Of a DNA stretch of 64,000 nt, positions 7,481 to 15,882 are shown piece by piece. The notes beneath the pieces are model-generated. The model made no database searches. It was not told where the DNA came from and saw only the letters and a program-made list of their open reading frames with translations. Source of the stretch: Ideonella_A sakaiensis_A (GTDB lineage: Bacteria > Pseudomonadota > Gammaproteobacteria > Burkholderiales > Burkholderiaceae_C); the NCBI RefSeq assembly GCF_048320135.1, contig NZ_CP182947.1, positions 744,001 through 808,000 of the forward strand. The letters run 5' to 3'. Both the position numbers and the translations under genes were made by a program. Positions within the stretch are counted from its first letter, which is position 1. Each line of letters starts with the position of its first letter.

Positions 7481-10081
7481 TCAGGCCGCAGCGGGCACCC
7501 GCAGCGCTGGCGGCGAGCGCCGCCTGCCCTGCCCGACCCACAAAAGCGCGAGGATCAGCACGCCGGCCAGATAGATCCAGTTCGCGCTGGCGCCGCCGGC
7601 CGGCTCCTTCAGCGCGATCACCTCGAAGCCCTGGTCGACGCGGCTGCGCGCGGCGCGGCTGCCCATGCGCACGCCGGCGATCTCGACCTTGTCGCCGAGG
7701 CGGGACAGCGTCAGCCCGGCCTCGCCGAGGCGGCGTGCCACCGCTGCCGCGTCGTCGCCAAGTTTCGGGCCGAGCCGCACCGCAACGGTCTTGCCGAGTT
7801 CGTCGCCCTCGATCGTCTCGCCGCGGATCACCAGCACCAGCCGGTCGTTGTCTTCAAGGCGGTTGACCAGCGCATTCAGCTCCGATGGCGCCAGCTGCTG
7901 GTATGCGGGGCGCACTCGGTCCATCACGAAGTCGGGGCGGAACAGCAGGAAGGTCGCGAGCAGCAGCGCGGCCACCTCCCACCAGCGGCAGCGGATGCGG
8001 AACCAGCCCATCGTCGCCGCTGCAAATGCCAGCGACGCGAGGATCGATGCCGCCGCCACCATCGCCACCTCGCTGGCGCTGCGCACATCGATCAGCAGCA
8101 GCGTCGGGTTGAAGACGAAGACGAACGGCAGCACCGCGGTGCGCAGCGCATACAGCGAGCCCTGGATGCCGGTGGCGATCGGGTCCTCGCGCGAGATCGC
8201 CGCCGCTGCAAATGTCGCGAGGCCGACCGGCGGCGTGATGTCGCCCATGATTCCGTAATAGAAGACGAACAGGTGCACCGCGATCAGCGGGATCACGAGG
8301 TCGGAACGCGCACCGAGCTCGACGATGATCGGCGCCATCAGCGTCGCCACGAGGATGTAGTTGGCCGTCGTCGGCACGCCCATGCCGAGCACCAGGCAGA
8401 CGAAGGCGGTGAACAGCAGCATCAGCACGACGCTGCCGCCCGACACCAGTTCGACGAAATCCATCAGCCGCAGCCCCAGGCCGCTCAGCGTGATCGTGCC
8501 GACGACGATGCCGGCGCAGCCGGTCGCGATCGCGATGCCGACCATGTTGCGCGAGCCGTCGAGCAGGCCGCGCAGCACGTCTTCGCCGCCGGCGCGCCAG
8601 CTGTCGGCCGCCGGCAGGCCGCGCAGCAGCGCACGCAACGGATGCTGCGTCAGCATCAGCACGATCAGCACGACCAATGCCCAGAAGGCCGATGTGCCGG
8701 GCGACAGCGACTCGATCATCAGGCACCAGATCAGCACGCCGATCGGGATCAGGAAATGCAGCCCGGCCTGCACCGTCGGCCAGACCGGCGGCAGTTCGGG
8801 CCGGTCGACGTCGATGCCTTCGGGCAGTTCAGGCGCGCGGGCGGCGAGCCAGGCACTGACGAGGTACAGCAGCCCGAGCAGCAGCGCCAGCGCATACGGC
8901 GCCGCGGCGCCGAGCGCCGCCTGCACGCCGAGGGCGACGAAATAGACGCCGCCGCACACTGCCAGCGTGCCGCTGATGCCGAGCGACCAGCCGTGCAGCC
9001 GCTGCAGCGGCGTTTTCGGCCGGGCAGCGGCCATCGGCATCATGCCGAGCTTCAGCGCCTCGAGGTGGACGATGTAGAACAGCGCGATGTACGAGATCGT
9101 TGCCGGCAGGAAGGCGTGCCAGATGATCTCGCTGTACGGGATGCCGACATATTCGACCATCAGGAAGGCGGCCGCGCCCATCACCGGCGGCATGATCTGG
9201 CCGTTGACCGAACTCATCGTCTCGATCGCGCCGGCCTTCACGCCGCCGTAGCCGGCCTTCTTCATCAGCGGGATCGTGAAGATGCCGCCGGAGACGACGT
9301 TGCTGACCGACGAGCCCGAGATCAGACCGTTCAGCCCCGACGAGACGACCGCCACCTTGGCCGGTCCGCCGCGCAGGTGGCCGAGCAGCGCCATGCTGAC
9401 CTGCATCATGTAGTTGCCGGCGCCGGCGCGGTCGAGCAGCGTGCCGAACAGCACGAAAACGAAGATGAAGCTGACCGAGACGCCGAGCGCGACACCGTAG
9501 ACACCTTCGGTCGACAGCCACATGTGGCTGGCCACCCGGGAGAGGCTCGCGCCCTTGTGCGCAACGACGTCGGGCAGCAACGGGCCGGCGAAGATGTAGG
9601 CGAGGAACAGCACCGCGAGCACCGCCATCGGCGCGCCGACCGCACGCCGCGTCGCCTCGAGCAGCAGCAGCACGCCAGCGACCGACGCGACGATGTCGGC
9701 CGTTGTCGTCTGGCCGGGCCGGGTTGCCAGCTGCGCGTAGAACAGCAGCAGATACGCCCCGGCAATGCCGCCGGCGACCGCCAGCACGACGTCGAGCAGC
9801 GGGATGCGGTCGCGCGGAGCGCTGCGCGACGACGGATAGACGAGAAAGGCCAGCGCCAGCGCCAGGCCGAGGTGCAGCGCCCGCGCCTGCGTATCGTTGA
9901 CAACGCCCCAGCCGAGTGCGAATGGCAGCGGCGAGGCATACCAGAGCTGGAACAGCGCCCAGCCGAGCGCAAGGGTGCCGACGACGACCGCGGCGATGCC
10001 GCGCGGCGAGCGTCCGCCGGTGTCGGTTTCGGCAACGAGTTGCCCGAGTTCGGCCGACGGTTGCATGGTGTTGTGCGCCAT
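7481..10081 (-). CDS. TRAP transporter fused permease with C-terminal DUF3394-type domain
   Basis: 866 residues, many membrane helices. The N-terminal part (about 20-200) is the fused DctQ-like small permease; the bulk is the DctM-like large permease, with hallmark segments GLNGLISGSSVSNVVSGG, AIETMSSVNGQIMPPVMGAAAF, LGMGVPTTANYILVA and FYYGIMGDITPPVGLA. After about residue 720 comes a soluble region (ELNALVNRLEDNDRLVLVIRG...) matching DUF3394, then one final helix. Such permeases work with a TAXI-type periplasmic binding protein and use the sodium/proton gradient. No binding protein is adjacent, unlike the operon at 17.6 kb. ATG 10081 follows AGAGG; upstream codons are open but not protein-like. 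Confidence 0.92.
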   Translation of the reverse strand: MAHNTMQPSAELGQLVAETDTGGRSPRGIAAVVVGTLALGWALFQLWYASPLPFALGWGVVNDTQARALHLGLALALAFLVYPSSRSAPRDRIPLLDVVLAVAGGIAGAYLLLFYAQLATRPGQTTTADIVASVAGVLLLLEATRRAVGAPMAVLAVLFLAYIFAGPLLPDVVAHKGASLSRVASHMWLSTEGVYGVALGVSVSFIFVFVLFGTLLDRAGAGNYMMQVSMALLGHLRGGPAKVAVVSSGLNGLISGSSVSNVVSGGIFTIPLMKKAGYGGVKAGAIETMSSVNGQIMPPVMGAAAFLMVEYVGIPYSEIIWHAFLPATISYIALFYIVHLEALKLGMMPMAAARPKTPLQRLHGWSLGISGTLAVCGGVYFVALGVQAALGAAAPYALALLLGLLYLVSAWLAARAPELPEGIDVDRPELPPVWPTVQAGLHFLIPIGVLIWCLMIESLSPGTSAFWALVVLIVLMLTQHPLRALLRGLPAADSWRAGGEDVLRGLLDGSRNMVGIAIATGCAGIVVGTITLSGLGLRLMDFVELVSGGSVVLMLLFTAFVCLVLGMGVPTTANYILVATLMAPIIVELGARSDLVIPLIAVHLFVFYYGIMGDITPPVGLATFAAAAISREDPIATGIQGSLYALRTAVLPFVFVFNPTLLLIDVRSASEVAMVAAASILASLAFAAATMGWFRIRCRWWEVAALLLATFLLFRPDFVMDRVRPAYQQLAPSELNALVNRLEDNDRLVLVIRGETIEGDELGKTVAVRLGPKLGDDAAAVARRLGEAGLTLSRLGDKVEIAGVRMGSRAARSRVDQGFEVIALKEPAGGASANWIYLAGVLILALLWVGQGRRRSPPALRVPAAA

Positions 10082-10358
10082 CGTGGCCTCTGTATCGAAT
10101 GCGGCCTGTGCCGCGCAAGCCGGCGATGATAGGCAGGCGGCGGCCCTGCGGCGAGCACTGTCTTGGCAGTTGTTGGCTTGCGGCATCGGCAGCCGCAGTT
10201 TTTATGCGGCGTTTACGCATCCCGTGCGACGCCGCGATTGCCGCGACCGGCAGTTGCCGCGCCCCGACCAGGCCCCGTGCCCACGGCAGCCTTGACCGGC
10301 GCATTACGTTTGTCATCGAAGGGCTGACGATGCCCGCCGGCTGATCGACAATCGGCCG

Positions 10359-11618
10359 GTGCAAGCCAGTTCAGCCGCAACCGCCGACGACCCGCGCATC
10401 GATTCGCCGCTGGCCTGGCGGCGCCTGATCGTTGCGCTGCTGCTGATGACGATTGGCTCGGCCGGCATGTATGTCGTCTCGGTGACGCTGCCGGCGGTGC
10501 AGGCCGAGTTCGGCGTCAGCCGTGCCGATGCGTCGCTGCCGTTCACCGCGCTGATGATCGGCTTCGGCATCGGCTGCGTGATGATGGGCCGGCTGGTCGA
10601 CCGCTTCGGCATCGTGCCGGTGATCGTGCTCGGCGGCATCAGCCTCGGCATCGGTTTCATCGGCAGCGGCTGGGCTGGCGGCGTCTACAGCTTCGCGATC
10701 GTGCAGGGCATCTTCGTCGGCCTGTTCGGCAGCAGCGCGACCTTCGTGCCGTTGGTCGCCGACACCACGCTGTGGTTTGCGCGCCGGCGCGGCATCGCGG
10801 TCGCCGTCTGCGCCAGCGGAAATTACCTGGCCGGCGCGGTTTGGCCGCCGATCGTGCAGCAGCTGGTCGAGACGATCGGCTGGCGCGGCGCCTACATCTC
10901 GCTCGGCATCTTCAGCGTCATTGCGATGCTGGCGCTGGCCGGTGCGCTGCGCGAGCGCAGCCCGCTGCCGGCAACGACGGCGCCGAAACCGGGTTCGCCG
11001 ATCGCCTCGAACCGGCCGTTCGGCCTCGGCCTGAACCAGGCGCAGGCGCTGCTCTGTATCGCCGGCATCGCCTGCTGCGTCGCGATGGCGATGCCGCAGG
11101 TGCACATCGTCGCCTATTGCGGCGACCTCGGCTTCGGCGCCGCGCGCGGCGCCGAGATGCTGAGCCTGATGCTGGCCTGCGGCATCGTCAGCCGGCTGGT
11201 CTCGGGCGCGATCTGCGACCGCATCGGTGGCGTGCGCACGCTGCTGCTCGGCTCGGTGCTGCAGGGTGTTGCGCTGCTGCTGTTCATTCCGTTCGACAGC
11301 CTGCTGTCGCTGTATGTGATTTCGGCGCTGTTCGGCCTGTTCCAGGGCGGGCTGGTGCCGAGCTACGCGATCATCGTGCGCGAGCATTTCCCGCCCGCCG
11401 AGGCCGGCGCGCGGGTCGGCACGGTGATCATGTGCACGCTGCTCGGCATGGCGCTCGGCGGCTGGATGAGCGGCAAGGTATTCGACCTGACCGGCAGCTA
11501 CCACGCCGCCTTCATCAACGGCGCGTTGTGGAATGCGCTGAACCTGTCGATTGCGCTGTTCCTGCTGTGGCGGGTGCGTGGCATCGAACGCCGCGCGCCG
11601 CTCGCGATGTCGACTTGA
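10359..11618 (+). CDS. Major facilitator superfamily transporter
   Basis: 419 residues with about 12 hydrophobic helices in two halves split by a Pro/Thr-rich loop near residue 205-225. The MFS signature G-R-L-V-D-R-F-G lies between helices 2 and 3 (MMGRLVDRFGIVPV). N-terminal wording (YVVSVTLPAVQAEFGVSRADASLPFTALMIGFGIG) resembles the oxalate/formate antiporter-like and monocarboxylate branches. The substrate cannot be told from sequence. It probably starts at GTG 10359, since no ATG occurs before the first helix. A 277-bp region separates it from the divergent TRAP permease. Confidence 0.85.
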   Translation: MQASSAATADDPRIDSPLAWRRLIVALLLMTIGSAGMYVVSVTLPAVQAEFGVSRADASLPFTALMIGFGIGCVMMGRLVDRFGIVPVIVLGGISLGIGFIGSGWAGGVYSFAIVQGIFVGLFGSSATFVPLVADTTLWFARRRGIAVAVCASGNYLAGAVWPPIVQQLVETIGWRGAYISLGIFSVIAMLALAGALRERSPLPATTAPKPGSPIASNRPFGLGLNQAQALLCIAGIACCVAMAMPQVHIVAYCGDLGFGAARGAEMLSLMLACGIVSRLVSGAICDRIGGVRTLLLGSVLQGVALLLFIPFDSLLSLYVISALFGLFQGGLVPSYAIIVREHFPPAEAGARVGTVIMCTLLGMALGGWMSGKVFDLTGSYHAAFINGALWNALNLSIALFLLWRVRGIERRAPLAMST

Positions 11619-11670
11619 ATCCACGCACTCGTGTAGGCTGCGCCCTCCTCCACCCGACACCCGTCACGCC

Positions 11671-12288
11671 ATGAGCAAACCACGCCTGACCTATTTCGAC
11701 TTTGCCGGCAGCCGCGGCGAGGAATGTCGCATCGCGCTGCACCTGGCTGGCATCGATTTCGACGACGTGCGCGTGAAGAACGCCGACTGGCCGGCACTCA
11801 AACCGAAGATGCCGTTCGGTGCGTTGCCGGTGCTCGAGGTGCCGGGCAAGCCGCCGCTGCCGCATTCGAATGCGATCCTGGTGCTGATCGGCCGCAAACA
11901 CGCCCTGCATCCGACCGACCCGTTTGATGCGGCGCGGCACGAGGCGATGATGTGTGCGGTCGAGGAACTGCGCCACACGATCACGCCGTCGCTGCGGATC
12001 AGCGACCCGGAGCAGAAACGCGCGGCCCGCGAGGCGCTGGCAAAAAACGAACTCGCGAGCTGGGGCAGCCAGGTCGAGCAGCAGCTTGGCGACGGCCCGT
12101 TCGTCGGCGGCAACGATCTGCAGGTGGCCGACATCAAGCTGTACATGGTCGTGCGCTGGCTGACCTCGGGCGCACTCGACCACGTGCCGACCAGCGTGCT
12201 CGACCATTGCCCGAAGCTGCTGAAGCTGTACCAGGCGGTCGGCGACCATCCGGGCGTCAAGGAGTGGCTCGCGAAATCGGCCAAATGA
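11671..12288 (+). CDS. Glutathione S-transferase family protein
   Basis: 205 residues with the two GST domains. The thioredoxin-like N-terminus has YFDFAGSRGEECRIALHLAGIDFDDVRV, like sigma/alpha-class enzymes where Y8 would activate glutathione, and FGALPVLEVPGKPPLPHSNAIL carries the cis-Pro and the S/N pair that binds the gamma-glutamyl group. The C-terminal helical domain includes FVGGNDLQVADIKLYMVV, the N-capping box/hydrophobic staple 'S/N-x-x-D'. It conjugates or reduces electrophiles with glutathione; the specific substrate is unknown. Starts at ATG 11671, 52 bp after the MFS gene on the same strand. Confidence 0.88.
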   Translation: MSKPRLTYFDFAGSRGEECRIALHLAGIDFDDVRVKNADWPALKPKMPFGALPVLEVPGKPPLPHSNAILVLIGRKHALHPTDPFDAARHEAMMCAVEELRHTITPSLRISDPEQKRAAREALAKNELASWGSQVEQQLGDGPFVGGNDLQVADIKLYMVVRWLTSGALDHVPTSVLDHCPKLLKLYQAVGDHPGVKEWLAKSAK

Positions 12289-12325
12289 CGGCCGGCGGCG
12301 CGGCGATGCGCCGTCGATGATTGCA

Positions 12326-12340
12326 GCCCGCGCAGCGGGC
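12326..12340 (+). terminator. Possible hairpin after the GST gene
   Basis: GCCCGC-GCA-GCGGGC forms a perfect six-pair stem with a three-base loop 38 bp after the GST stop. There is no following T-run, so intrinsic termination is uncertain. It separates the GST gene from the next three-gene unit. Confidence 0.35.
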
Positions 12341-12494
12341 GTGCTGCAGCCACGCGTGAGATCGGTCACGCAAGCGGATTGGCCTCGCCGCATGACGATG
12401 CTAAGCTGCACCGACCACCCCGGATCCCGAGCTGCCTGGCCCTGCCGAGGGCGATGGCCTGCCCGGGCCCGTGCCGGTGCCAATGCCTGCCCAC

Positions 12495-12854
12495 ATGCTC
12501 AGCATCACTGCCACCCAGATGCGCCAGCTCGGCACATCCTCCCGGGACCGCTTCATCCGCAGCATGGCGGCTCACCTGCGCGACAAGTTCGGTGAGCGCG
12601 CGAGCAGCGTGCCCGACGAACGACTGCACGAACAGATCGGCCTTGCGATCAAGCATGCCAAGACCTTTGGCATCGAATACGAGGACGACCTGCGCCGCTA
12701 CCTCGAATACATGGCGATCTACGGCGCGCCGCTCGAGCAGTCGCAAAAGGCGCCGTGGATCGGCAAGATCCTGCAAGACGAAGCGCTGACCGGCACACGC
12801 AAGATGGACCTGATCGGCGACTACGAGCTGCACCTGTTGCGGAGCGGCCGATGA
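12495..12854 (+). CDS. Uncharacterised helical protein, first gene of a coupled three-gene unit
   Basis: 119 residues, mostly helical and soluble (MLSITATQMRQLGTSSRDRFIRSMAAHLRDKFGE...). It resembles short proteins often found beside PAAR/VgrG-linked effectors in other proteobacteria: helical, with a closing K-M-D-L-I/x...L-x-x-L block (here GTRKMDLIGDYELHLL). That recollection is a memory of neighbourhood patterns, not a search result. No VgrG, Hcp or PAAR gene is in this window. The stop overlaps the next gene by 4 bp (ATGA). The start is not settled: GTG 12471 and ATG 12483 are in frame, and 12495 best matches the family N-terminus. Confidence 0.6.
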   Translation: MLSITATQMRQLGTSSRDRFIRSMAAHLRDKFGERASSVPDERLHEQIGLAIKHAKTFGIEYEDDLRRYLEYMAIYGAPLEQSQKAPWIGKILQDEALTGTRKMDLIGDYELHLLRSGR

Positions 12855-13912
12855 CGCGGCCGAGCCGCCCGCTGAACCCGCAGGCCGTCTCGGCGGCCGA
12901 CGACGCGTTCTACGCCAACCATCCGGAACTGGTGCAGGACGGCCGGCGCGTTCCGCTGTCGGCGAGCGACCCGTCGCAGGCGGCGCTGCGCGAGGAATGG
13001 AATGCGCTTTATGCGCAGCACAACGGCCAGCTCGATCCCGATCCGCCGCCGGCAAAAAGGCCGGACGATCCGGTGCAGCCCTCGCCTTGCGAACCCTGCG
13101 TACCGGCGTCGTCGGTGACCTTGTCGCTCGGCAAGGCGAAGCTGACGCTGAAACACGACCGCGAAACCCGGCTCGAGATCGTCGTCGCACCGGCAGCCTG
13201 CATCGTCGAATCGTGCCTCATCGAGATCCGCCGCGCATCGGCTGCCGCCTGGTGCACGCTGTCGACCAACCAGGTCGAGGACCCTTGGCAGGCGAAGATT
13301 GCCGGCAAGTTCAAGCTGCGCGCGAAGGCCACCGTCTGCGGCACCGAACACACGTCGGCCGAAGTCGATCTCGAGGTGCAGTTTCCGCAATATTCGGAGA
13401 TCGTCGCCGACGCGACCGTCGTTGCCAATACCGATGCCGCCTGGACGGCGACGCTGGCCGACTGCACCGAAACGCCGACCAACCAGCGCCGTGAACGCGG
13501 CTTCTGGATCGAGCTCGACACGACGGCCGACAGCTACCAGTCAGGGCCGCTGGTGCTCGGCGCATTCGGCGGCCCGACCGCCGGCGCGTCGGTGCCGCTG
13601 CCGACCCGCCCGGCCGATACGCCGGACCCGCCCGATCCCTGCGCGGCCGGTGCGGTTTACCGTGTCGCCTCGTTCCATACCCATACGCCGACCGAATTCC
13701 GTGCTGCCGCCAATCCGCCGGGTACTGTGCGCCCGATCGGCCCGAGTGGCGCCGACCAGCGCATCGACACCTCCGACGATGTGCCGGGTGTCGTCTACGA
13801 CTATGTCGAATCGCCGGCCGGCAGCGGCAGCATTCCGTTGGGCCACCCGAAAAGCGGTGCCGCGCAGCGTTACCACTCGCAGGGCAAGACCCGCAGGACG
13901 ACGCCGCCATGA
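12851..13912 (+). CDS. Candidate JAMM/MPN-like metalloprotease or toxin
   Basis: 353 residues. Residues 1-80 are a charged, Pro-rich module (ADDAFYANHPELVQDGRRVPL, ALREEWNALYAQHNG, then a Pro linker with a C-x-x-C). Residues 85-180 form a beta-rich domain with several cysteines. The last ~150 residues contain E221 (GFWIELD), YQSGPLVLGAFGG, then H276-T-H278 in ASFHTHTP and S299-G-A-D302 in GPSGADQR, followed by DVPGVVYDY. This spacing, E...HxH...SxxD, is the zinc-site signature of the JAMM/MPN fold as seen in DUF4329- and RadC-like bacterial proteins, with a longer 20-residue loop before S299. No signal peptide or membrane helix. Both gene ends overlap neighbours by 4 bp. The metal-site assignment is inferred by eye. 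Confidence 0.6.
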   Translation: MTRPSRPLNPQAVSAADDAFYANHPELVQDGRRVPLSASDPSQAALREEWNALYAQHNGQLDPDPPPAKRPDDPVQPSPCEPCVPASSVTLSLGKAKLTLKHDRETRLEIVVAPAACIVESCLIEIRRASAAAWCTLSTNQVEDPWQAKIAGKFKLRAKATVCGTEHTSAEVDLEVQFPQYSEIVADATVVANTDAAWTATLADCTETPTNQRRERGFWIELDTTADSYQSGPLVLGAFGGPTAGASVPLPTRPADTPDPPDPCAAGAVYRVASFHTHTPTEFRAAANPPGTVRPIGPSGADQRIDTSDDVPGVVYDYVESPAGSGSIPLGHPKSGAAQRYHSQGKTRRTTPP

Positions 13913-14547
13913 GCAGATACCGGCAGCCGGGCCGGGCGAGCCGCCGCAGCTGGCTGACGGCTGCCGTTCTGGCTTGCGGCCTGTCGGCCCTGCCGTGGTC
14001 CCCCGGCGCCGATGCGGCCGGTCGAAGAAGCCCCGCGCCAAAGGAGAATCCCCGCATGCAAAACGCCAGGCAGGCCCTCGAGGCCGCGCTGCGAGCCAGC
14101 GCCGACCGCTTGAACCAGCGGCCGATCATCAACATCGTCGTCGAGCCGGCGAAGGACCACTATACGGTGCACCTGAGCCTGCTGGCGGCGGTGTCGCAGG
14201 CCGAATCGGAGTGCCTGCAGGTGAAGGTCGACGCCGAGACCGGCGCGGCGGCGCCACCGGCATCGACGCCCTGCCCGAACCCGATGCTCTCGCTGCAGGA
14301 AGACTGGCGCAACAGCCCGTTCATCGACGGCCTGCGCGCCTACCAGGCGGGCTTGCAGGCGATCAAGGGATATGAACACTACGACCCCTACGGCCGCCTC
14401 GCGATCCAGCTGAAAAACGACCACTACGAAGTGACCTTCCCGGACCCGGCGGCGCGGCTGCAGGGCGGGCATACCGCCGACTACACCTACCAGGTCTGGC
14501 TCAATGCACGCACCGGTGCGGTGATCAAGATCCTCGCGGCGAGTTGA
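13909..14547 (+). CDS. Exported hypothetical protein, possible periplasmic partner/immunity
   Basis: 212 residues. The N-terminus GRASRRSWLTAAVLACGLSALP has twin arginines (12-13) before a hydrophobic stretch, so export by Tat or Sec is likely, with cleavage near ADA-AG at about 36. The mature part contains two similar strands ending in a turn: LQVKVDAETGAAA and YQVWLNARTGAVIKIL. This gives the 'D/N-A-x-T-G-x-V/A' look of PepSY-like domains, which often inhibit or bind peptidases. Its start overlaps the JAMM-like gene by 4 bp. Co-translation with a putative protease and a periplasmic location would fit an inhibitor or immunity role, but this is inference. Confidence 0.6.
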   Translation: MSRYRQPGRASRRSWLTAAVLACGLSALPWSPGADAAGRRSPAPKENPRMQNARQALEAALRASADRLNQRPIINIVVEPAKDHYTVHLSLLAAVSQAESECLQVKVDAETGAAAPPASTPCPNPMLSLQEDWRNSPFIDGLRAYQAGLQAIKGYEHYDPYGRLAIQLKNDHYEVTFPDPAARLQGGHTADYTYQVWLNARTGAVIKILAAS

Positions 14548-14568
14548 TCCGATCCTTCAGTGACGGCC

Positions 14569-15078
14569 ATGCCCGCGCCGACGACCGCGCGGCTGTTCAT
14601 CGCGTTGTGGCCTGACGATGCTGTCCGCGCCACACTCGCCGCTTGCCGCAACCGTTTCGAGTTACCCTCCCATGCGCGCCCGGTCAGCGACGCCAAGCTG
14701 CACCTGACACTGCATTTTCTCGGCTCGGTTGCAACCGAGCGCATCGGCGAACTGGCCGATGCGCTGCAGATCCCGTCAGCGCGATTCGAGTTGCGCTTGG
14801 AGCAGATCGACTGCTGGGCCGGTGGCCTGACGGTGCTGCGACCTCGGCGCAGCCCGGCGGCACTGATGCAGCTGCATGCCGATCTCGCGGCCTGCCTGCA
14901 GCGGCTCGCGATGCCGCTCGAGGCGCGCCACTTCAGGCCGCACGTGACGCTGGCACGCCGGCATGCCGGCTGCGACAAGCAGCTGCTCGATGAGCCGATC
15001 CGCTGGCCGGTCGACGGCCATGTGCTGGTGCAGTCGACGCCCGACGGGCAATACCGCGTGCTGCAGTCCTACCGCTGA
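14569..15078 (+). CDS. thpR: RNA 2',3'-cyclic phosphodiesterase
   Basis: 169 residues of the 2H phosphoesterase superfamily. The two catalytic H-x-T motifs are intact: H45-L-T47 in KLHLTLHFLG and H125-V-T127 in FRPHVTLAR. N-terminal RLFIALWPDD is typical of ThpR/LigT enzymes, which open 2',3'-cyclic phosphate ends on RNA and in vitro can ligate tRNA halves. ATG 14569 is favoured over the in-frame GTG 14560 because it gives a normal family N-terminus. Its 3' end overlaps the convergent slipin gene by 10 bp. Confidence 0.92.
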   Translation: MPAPTTARLFIALWPDDAVRATLAACRNRFELPSHARPVSDAKLHLTLHFLGSVATERIGELADALQIPSARFELRLEQIDCWAGGLTVLRPRRSPAALMQLHADLAACLQRLAMPLEARHFRPHVTLARRHAGCDKQLLDEPIRWPVDGHVLVQSTPDGQYRVLQSYR

Positions 15079-15869
15079 TCGGGTGGTGGCGCCGGCTCGG
15101 CGGTCGCGACCGGCCGCCGATCGGCGATCGACGCCAGCAAGTCCATCGGCAACGGCAGGATCACCGTCGATGCGCGGTCGCCGGCGACCTGCGTCATCGT
15201 CTGCAGATAACGCAGCTGCATCGCCTCGGGTTGCTTGGACAGCATCTGCGCCGCCTCGAGCAGCGCGATAGCGGCCTGCTTCTCGCCTTCGGCATGGATC
15301 ACTTTCGCACGGCGTTCGCGTTCGGCCTCGGCCTGGCGGGCGATCGCGCGGACCATCGATTCGTTCAGGTCGATGTGCTTGATCTCGACATTGGTGACCT
15401 TGATGCCCCAGGCATCGGTCTGCGCATCGAGGATCTGCTGCACGTCGAGGTTGAGCCGCTCACGTTCGGCGAGCATCTCGTCGAGTTCATGTTTGCCGAG
15501 CACGACGCGCAGCGTGGTCTGCGCCAGCTGGCTGGTCGCCATCAGAAAATTCTCGACCTGGATGATCGCCTTCTGCGGATCGACGACGCGGAAAAAGACC
15601 ACCGCATTGACCTTCACCGAGACGTTGTCGCGCGAGATCACGTCCTGCGGCTCGACGTCCATCGTCACCACCCGCAGGTCGACGCGGACCATCTGCTGCA
15701 GCCCAGGGATCACGATCACGAGGCCCGGTCCCTTGACCTTCCAGAAGCGGCCCAACTGGAACACGACACCGCGCTGGTATTCGCGCAGCACGCGGAACGA
15801 AGCCAGTACCAGCAGCAACAGCAGCAGCAGTGCAGCGGCAAGACCGATGTTGAAATCGAGGAGCATCAT
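15069..15869 (-). CDS. Slipin/stomatin-like SPFH-domain membrane protein
   Basis: 266 residues: one N-terminal membrane hairpin/helix (about 8-28), then the SPFH/band-7 domain (RVLREYQRGVVFQLGRFWKVKGPGLVIVIPGLQQMVRVDLR). The stomatin-type Pro and 'SRDNVSVKVNAVVFFRVVDP' follow, then an Ala/Glu-rich coiled coil (RAIARQAEAERERRAKVIHAEGEKQAA). Slipins form oligomeric membrane microdomain scaffolds and are characteristically partnered with NfeD, whose gene ends 13 bp upstream. The C-terminal ILPLPMDLL is the conserved slipin ending. Confidence 0.93.
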   Translation of the reverse strand: MMLLDFNIGLAAALLLLLLLVLASFRVLREYQRGVVFQLGRFWKVKGPGLVIVIPGLQQMVRVDLRVVTMDVEPQDVISRDNVSVKVNAVVFFRVVDPQKAIIQVENFLMATSQLAQTTLRVVLGKHELDEMLAERERLNLDVQQILDAQTDAWGIKVTNVEIKHIDLNESMVRAIARQAEAERERRAKVIHAEGEKQAAIALLEAAQMLSKQPEAMQLRYLQTMTQVAGDRASTVILPLPMDLLASIADRRPVATAEPAPPPDQR

Positions 15870-15882
15870 GACCGCTGTCCTT

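Noticed and set aside
8273..10129. 618-codon open frame on the plus strand rich in Arg, His, Asp and Gln
   Set aside because: It is the antisense shadow of the TRAP permease; composition is that of reversed GC-rich codons and the permease on the other strand has full family motifs.
12495..14547. Considered calling this a type VI secretion locus
   Set aside because: No Hcp, VgrG, PAAR, Tss or Rhs gene is in the window; only a remembered neighbourhood resemblance supports it.
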